A DNA stretch of 17,019 bases from NCBI GenBank assembly GCA_030627905.1, contig DAOVRZ010000119.1, positions 1-17,019 of the forward strand, in the 5' to 3' direction. The notes under the pieces were generated by a model, which did no database searches, was not told where the DNA came from, and saw only the letters and a list, made by a program, of their open reading frames with translations. The position numbers were made by a program, and so were the translations under genes. The first letter of the stretch is position 1. Every line of letters starts with the position of its first letter. Below are positions 15,516 to 17,019 of this stretch, piece after piece. The stretch comes from JAGMES01 sp023128035 (GTDB taxonomy: Bacteria; Bacillota; Halanaerobiia; DY22613).

Positions 15516-15541
15516 ATATTTTCCTTTATGCTTGTAAACAA
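15513..15541 (-). promoter_or_regulatory. Sigma-A promoter of the acylase gene
   Basis: On the minus strand, TTGTTT (15536-15541), a 17-nt spacer and a perfect TATAAT (15513-15518) predict a start near 15506 and a leader of about 87 nt before the TTG at 15419. Confidence 0.55.
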
Positions 15542-15586
15542 TACTATAAATTATTTTTATATTTCACAGTAAGCGAATAAACATTT

Positions 15587-15615
15587 AAAAGACCTGCAAA
15601 CTAGGTCACAGGTCT
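15587..15615 (-). terminator. Terminator of the acylase pseudogene
   Basis: On the minus strand, AGACCTG pairs with CAGGTCT around a 12-nt loop, followed by TTTT. It lies about 20 nt after the pseudogene stop and separates it from the intact acylase promoter. Confidence 0.6.
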
Positions 15616-15634
15616 ACAAGTACTTAATGTTTAG

Positions 15635-16878
15635 TTAATATATCAAAATCTCTGTAGATACACTATTGACCAAAATATCCCCTTTTCTCATCAACATATC
15701 TTTATACTTCCACTCACTATAAAGAGATAACTGATCTTTAAAGTGAGGGTCTTTCACACCATATTTGCTGATAAAACCACTCTGTCCAGGAGGACAAACA
15801 TTTTCTCCTTCTACCACAGGCCATGTCATTTCCACTATATGATTTTGACTACCTCTGTCCATATACTTTTTCCAAAGCTTGAAGGAGCGCCAACAATAAC
15901 CGTAGACGGGAATGGCATCATTTTGATTTCTTTAGTCCATTCATCCATATCAGAGGTTCCATATTTTTCTGTTAAATTAGCAATTGCTTGCCCCATACTT
16001 TCAAGAAATACAGTTTTCCATTCTCTTCCGTTGTAATAGTCGTTTTTAACTGGTACAGCAGCATTATCACCTATTATTGTTCTAACAAAGAAAGAATAAC
16101 CTGCGTAATTATAAAGCAAGCCTCCATAATTATACCAATCATCCCAGAATGGCCCTAACTCATCAGCAAAAACATTCTCATTGACTATTGGCCACCATTC
16201 CTCAAAAATGGTTATTCCAACACTATCATAATATCCGTCTTTATCTTTATCACTCCGTAAATTATTCCAATCTGCTAATAATTCTTTCGTTCTCATCATT
16301 TGAGGATCATTAACATCTTCTAATGCCTCTAAAAAATAGCCTTTCATAGCAAATGCCTCTAATTGTGCATCAGCAATCTCATGAATAATATCTTCTAAAT
16401 CTTTTCTTCCAATTGGAGCCTTTTCATTCATTAATCGATCTAAATTCACAGCATGATAATAGCCAATATTACCTTTATTATCTGCATACATAAAATTCAA
16501 ATTTGGTTCAAGCAACTCTCCAGATTTGAGAAATTCTTCTGGAGTTGAGCTAACATCAACTCAGTATAAGCAGGTACAGCAGATATATAGCTATCATAAC
16601 AAGAAGTTTTTTTCGAATAAGCAATATCAACTTGACCATCATTATCTGTATCTATTTGAGCTATTATCGGTCCATGAACAGTCCTATATAATTGAATCAC
16701 TCTAGGTTCACTTTCACCTTTAATGAAAATTTCATCTGATCTAACTTCCATATCATGCCATTCTCCATTATACATATACTGAAGTGGGTTTTCAGGATTC
16801 AATTTTTCTTCATAGATATCAACAACGTTATCCGCGCCAGCTATACATGAGAAGGCTGTTGTACGAGACTCTCCAAAC
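15635..16878 (-). pseudogene. Decayed second penicillin acylase copy
   Basis: Colinear with residues about 325-811 of the intact neighbour and clearly homologous throughout (for example DIYEEKLNPENP, RTVHGP, VCPPGQSGFIS), so it arose by tandem duplication. It is broken several ways. The 5' part, including signal peptide and the catalytic serine region, is absent, replaced at 16879 by an IS-type end. A frameshift near 16560 moves TELM to a different frame from SSTPEEFLKSG. An in-frame deletion near 16450 removes about 70 residues, including the oxyanion NWNN segment. A second frameshift with a small deletion near 15865 precedes KYMDRGSQ. It retains both DxDxDGxxD loops (DTDNDGQVD, DKDKDGYYD). 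It cannot make an active enzyme. Confidence 0.92.
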
Positions 16879-16990
16879 TTGAACCTCTCACGACTAGAAG
16901 TCGCGAGATTCCCGTTTCATGGATTTCGTTACCTACTTTCTCCACGGGCGTAACTTCGGGGCGTACCGACCCTAGTATGTAAAAAAATTA
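16879..16990 (-). ncRNA. Probable omega-RNA (TnpB guide RNA scaffold)
   Basis: In IS605-type elements the scaffold RNA overlaps the end of tnpB, finishes with the right-end hairpin and carries flanking DNA as its guide. The same arrangement is seen here: structured GC-rich sequence (16884-16975) unlike the A+T-rich surroundings, ending at the element edge. The guide would begin with acylase sequence (GTTTGGAGAGTC). The 5' limit is a guess. Confidence 0.4.
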
Positions 16991-17019
16991 TGTACTTAAT
17001 AATCTTAGTCCTTCTTTTA
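16929..17019 (-). CDS. C-terminal tail of TnpB nuclease (partial)
   Basis: An open frame entering from beyond the window ends at TAA (16929-16931) after 29 visible residues; the last part, LHTRVGTPRSYARGESR, resembles the VGTPE/VGTTRSxAxGE tails I know from TnpB proteins whose 3' ends overlap the omega-RNA. The preceding KRRTKIIKYIIFL does not look like a zinc-finger region, so the gene may be degraded or shortened. TnpB is an RNA-guided DNA endonuclease of IS200/IS605 elements. Confidence 0.4.
   Translation of the reverse strand, partial: KRRTKIIKYIIFLHTRVGTPRSYARGESR

Larger units (their letters stand above)
16879..17019 (-). mobile_element. Right end of an IS200/IS605-type (TnpB) element, continuing past the window
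   Basis: The homology of the pseudogene to the intact acylase stops sharply at 16878. Beyond it, reading the minus strand, the DNA has the typical layout of a TnpB element right end: the coding tail RVGTPRSYARGESR, a GCCCGTGG...GAAACGGG region, then the subterminal hairpin TCTCGCGACT/AGTCGTGAGA (16886-16908, loop of 3, one G-T pair) and a terminal GAGGTTCAA. No terminal inverted repeats or target duplication are expected for this family. The left end and most of the element are outside the window. It inserted into, or sits at the edge of, the second acylase copy. It could also be a short internally deleted derivative. Confidence 0.72.

Noticed and set aside
15635..16802. Three separate small minus-strand genes
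   Set aside because: Their products are successive parts of one acylase in shifted frames, so they are remnants of a single broken gene.
1..17019. CRISPR arrays, tRNA or rRNA genes
   Set aside because: No regularly spaced direct repeats and no tRNA-like cloverleaf or rRNA sequence were seen on reading both strands by eye; the T-box leader is the only tRNA-related element.

Overview
The window looks like chromosomal DNA of a low-GC, endospore-forming Firmicute (Clostridia-like, probably anaerobic). It is strongly A+T-rich, has AGGAGG-type ribosome binding sites, a T-box-controlled tyrosyl-tRNA synthetase, a class A penicillin-binding protein with the Firmicute-type cysteine tail, and yunB, a mother-cell sporulation gene. 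I cannot name the species from the sequence.

Layout. 1-162: 3' end of a plus-strand gene, possibly an ATPase-domain protein. 195-839: convergent HAD phosphatase; the two stop codons overlap opposite edges of one perfect bidirectional terminator. 840-1223: divergent regulatory region with an extended -10 promoter and possible ArgR boxes. 1224-3390: three-gene polar amino acid ABC importer (lipoprotein, permease, ATPase), closed by a terminator. 3485-6601: three tandem paralogous genes of unknown family, which share two gapless conserved blocks; a promoter resembling the sigma-K consensus precedes the first. 6705-7907: membrane diguanylate cyclase behind a near-consensus sigma-A promoter. 7957-8625 (minus): yunB. 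8793-10019 (minus): tyrS, with a complete T-box leader at about 10051-10320. 10479-12923: class A PBP. 12984-15419 (minus): intact secreted penicillin G acylase homologue. 15635-16878 (minus): a decayed second acylase copy, interrupted at its 5' side by the right end of an IS200/IS605-type element (TnpB tail and probable omega-RNA) that runs off the window.

How the parts relate. The transporter is a self-contained import system, probably for a polar or basic amino acid. Cell-wall synthesis (PBP) lies next to a beta-lactam/N-acyl amide hydrolase family, but they are convergent and separated by a terminator, so a functional link is only suggestive. The most novel part is the paralogue triplet at 3485-6601: helical soluble proteins with an invariant C-x18-C pair and different tails (Pro-rich in two, Asp/Cys-rich in the third). 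A structural role in the spore coat is my best guess, resting on the promoter match and composition only.
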